From Macrothele yani (lineage: Eukaryota > Arthropoda > Arachnida > Araneae > Macrothelidae), in NCBI GenBank assembly GCA_039090855.1, contig CM076999.1, forward strand, positions 113,955,072 through 114,019,071: 64,000 bases of DNA, written 5' to 3'. The notes under the pieces are model-generated. The model was not told where the DNA came from. It made no database searches and saw nothing but the letters and a program-made list of their open reading frames with translations. The translations under genes and the position numbers were made by a program. Shown piece by piece: positions 63,769 through 64,000 of the stretch. The stretch's first letter is position 1; the number at the start of each line of letters is the position of its first letter.

Positions 63769-64000
63769 CACCGATGAACAATTACATTATAACCATCAAC
63801 CAACTAAGCTGTAGAACCCCTTTAGCCTGCAAAACAGCGGCCACTGGGCAAGGCATCGATTCAATGAGGTGGCGATACGTATCCTGGGGTATCTGGTACC
63901 ATAATGTCAACAGCAGGTCCTCTAGTTCCCGTACATTTCGGGGTTGTGGTCATTTAGGGCGAACACGCTATTCCGATTAGAACCACAAATGTTCGATTGG
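63769..64000 (-). mobile_element. Tc1-like DNA transposon, 3' end, running off the window
   Basis: The terminal sequence caccgatgaacaattacatt follows TA (63767-63768). On the minus strand the frame reads PIEHLW (catalytic Glu block) at the window edge, then after stops RNVRELEDLLLTLWYQIPQD, TYRHLIESMPCPVAAVLQAK and G. This is the ordinary C-terminus of a Tc1-type transposase with at least three stops, so a dead copy. Confidence 0.85.

Overview
This window is eukaryotic, and most likely from an arthropod, probably a spider. The evidence is three single-exon chemoreceptors of the arthropod gustatory receptor (GR, 7tm_7) type, dense Tc1/mariner elements, arthropod-type RTE and CR1/L2-like LINEs, tRNA-derived SINEs and AT-rich spacers. 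The lineage call is inference from protein and repeat flavour; no host gene other than the receptors is recognisable. There are no bacterial-type operons, rRNA genes or convincing functional tRNA genes.

Layout. 0-5.5 kb: SINE pieces, a mariner fragment, and a decayed repeat-family protein (zinc-knuckle type) split by a 2-kb array of a 47-bp unit and by a SINE. 6.2-16.3 kb: a foldback element with ~1-kb inverted arms. A TTAA-flanked inverted-repeat element sits at its centre, a decayed CR1/L2-like LINE inside that, and an RTE LINE with a 919-codon open frame in the 3' UTR of the first LINE. 17-18.9 kb: Tc1 element A inside another inverted-repeat element. 19.0-20.2 kb: GR A. 20.8-21.5 kb: 50-bp array. 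23.9-27.8 kb: a complete inverted-repeat element followed by a broken RTE LINE. 28.2-29.6 kb: Tigger/pogo transposase split by a 20-bp array. 30.3-31.5 kb: GR B, intact. 31.5-32.5 kb: hAT-type element with an 8-bp duplication. 33.5-45.4 kb: a Tc1 graveyard (elements C, D, E, F, B, G plus fragments) with foldback and SINE pieces. 45.8-51.5 kb: SINEs, a tandem SINE array, and foldback arm units next to a Penelope-like GIY-YIG fragment. 51.9-55.5 kb: Tc1 element H, swollen by a 1.4-kb array of a 39-bp unit and by a hAT piece. 56.8-57.9 kb: GR C, intact. 58.2-61.2 kb: three tandem arrays (108, 67 and 82 bp). 61.8-64 kb: a deleted transposase, a 484-bp palindrome and the end of another Tc1 element.

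How it fits together. The host genes are the three related receptors A, B and C, spread over 39 kb and separated by transposon-derived DNA. B and C are open. A is interrupted only by two opposite one-base slips at homopolymers. Almost all else is mobile DNA in several age layers.

The most unusual theme is that three separate transposon-type coding regions (2.6-5.5, 28.2-29.3 and 52-55.5 kb) are each split by a minisatellite. In each case the repeat unit is a piece of that same coding region, and recognisable coding sequence resumes on both sides of the array.
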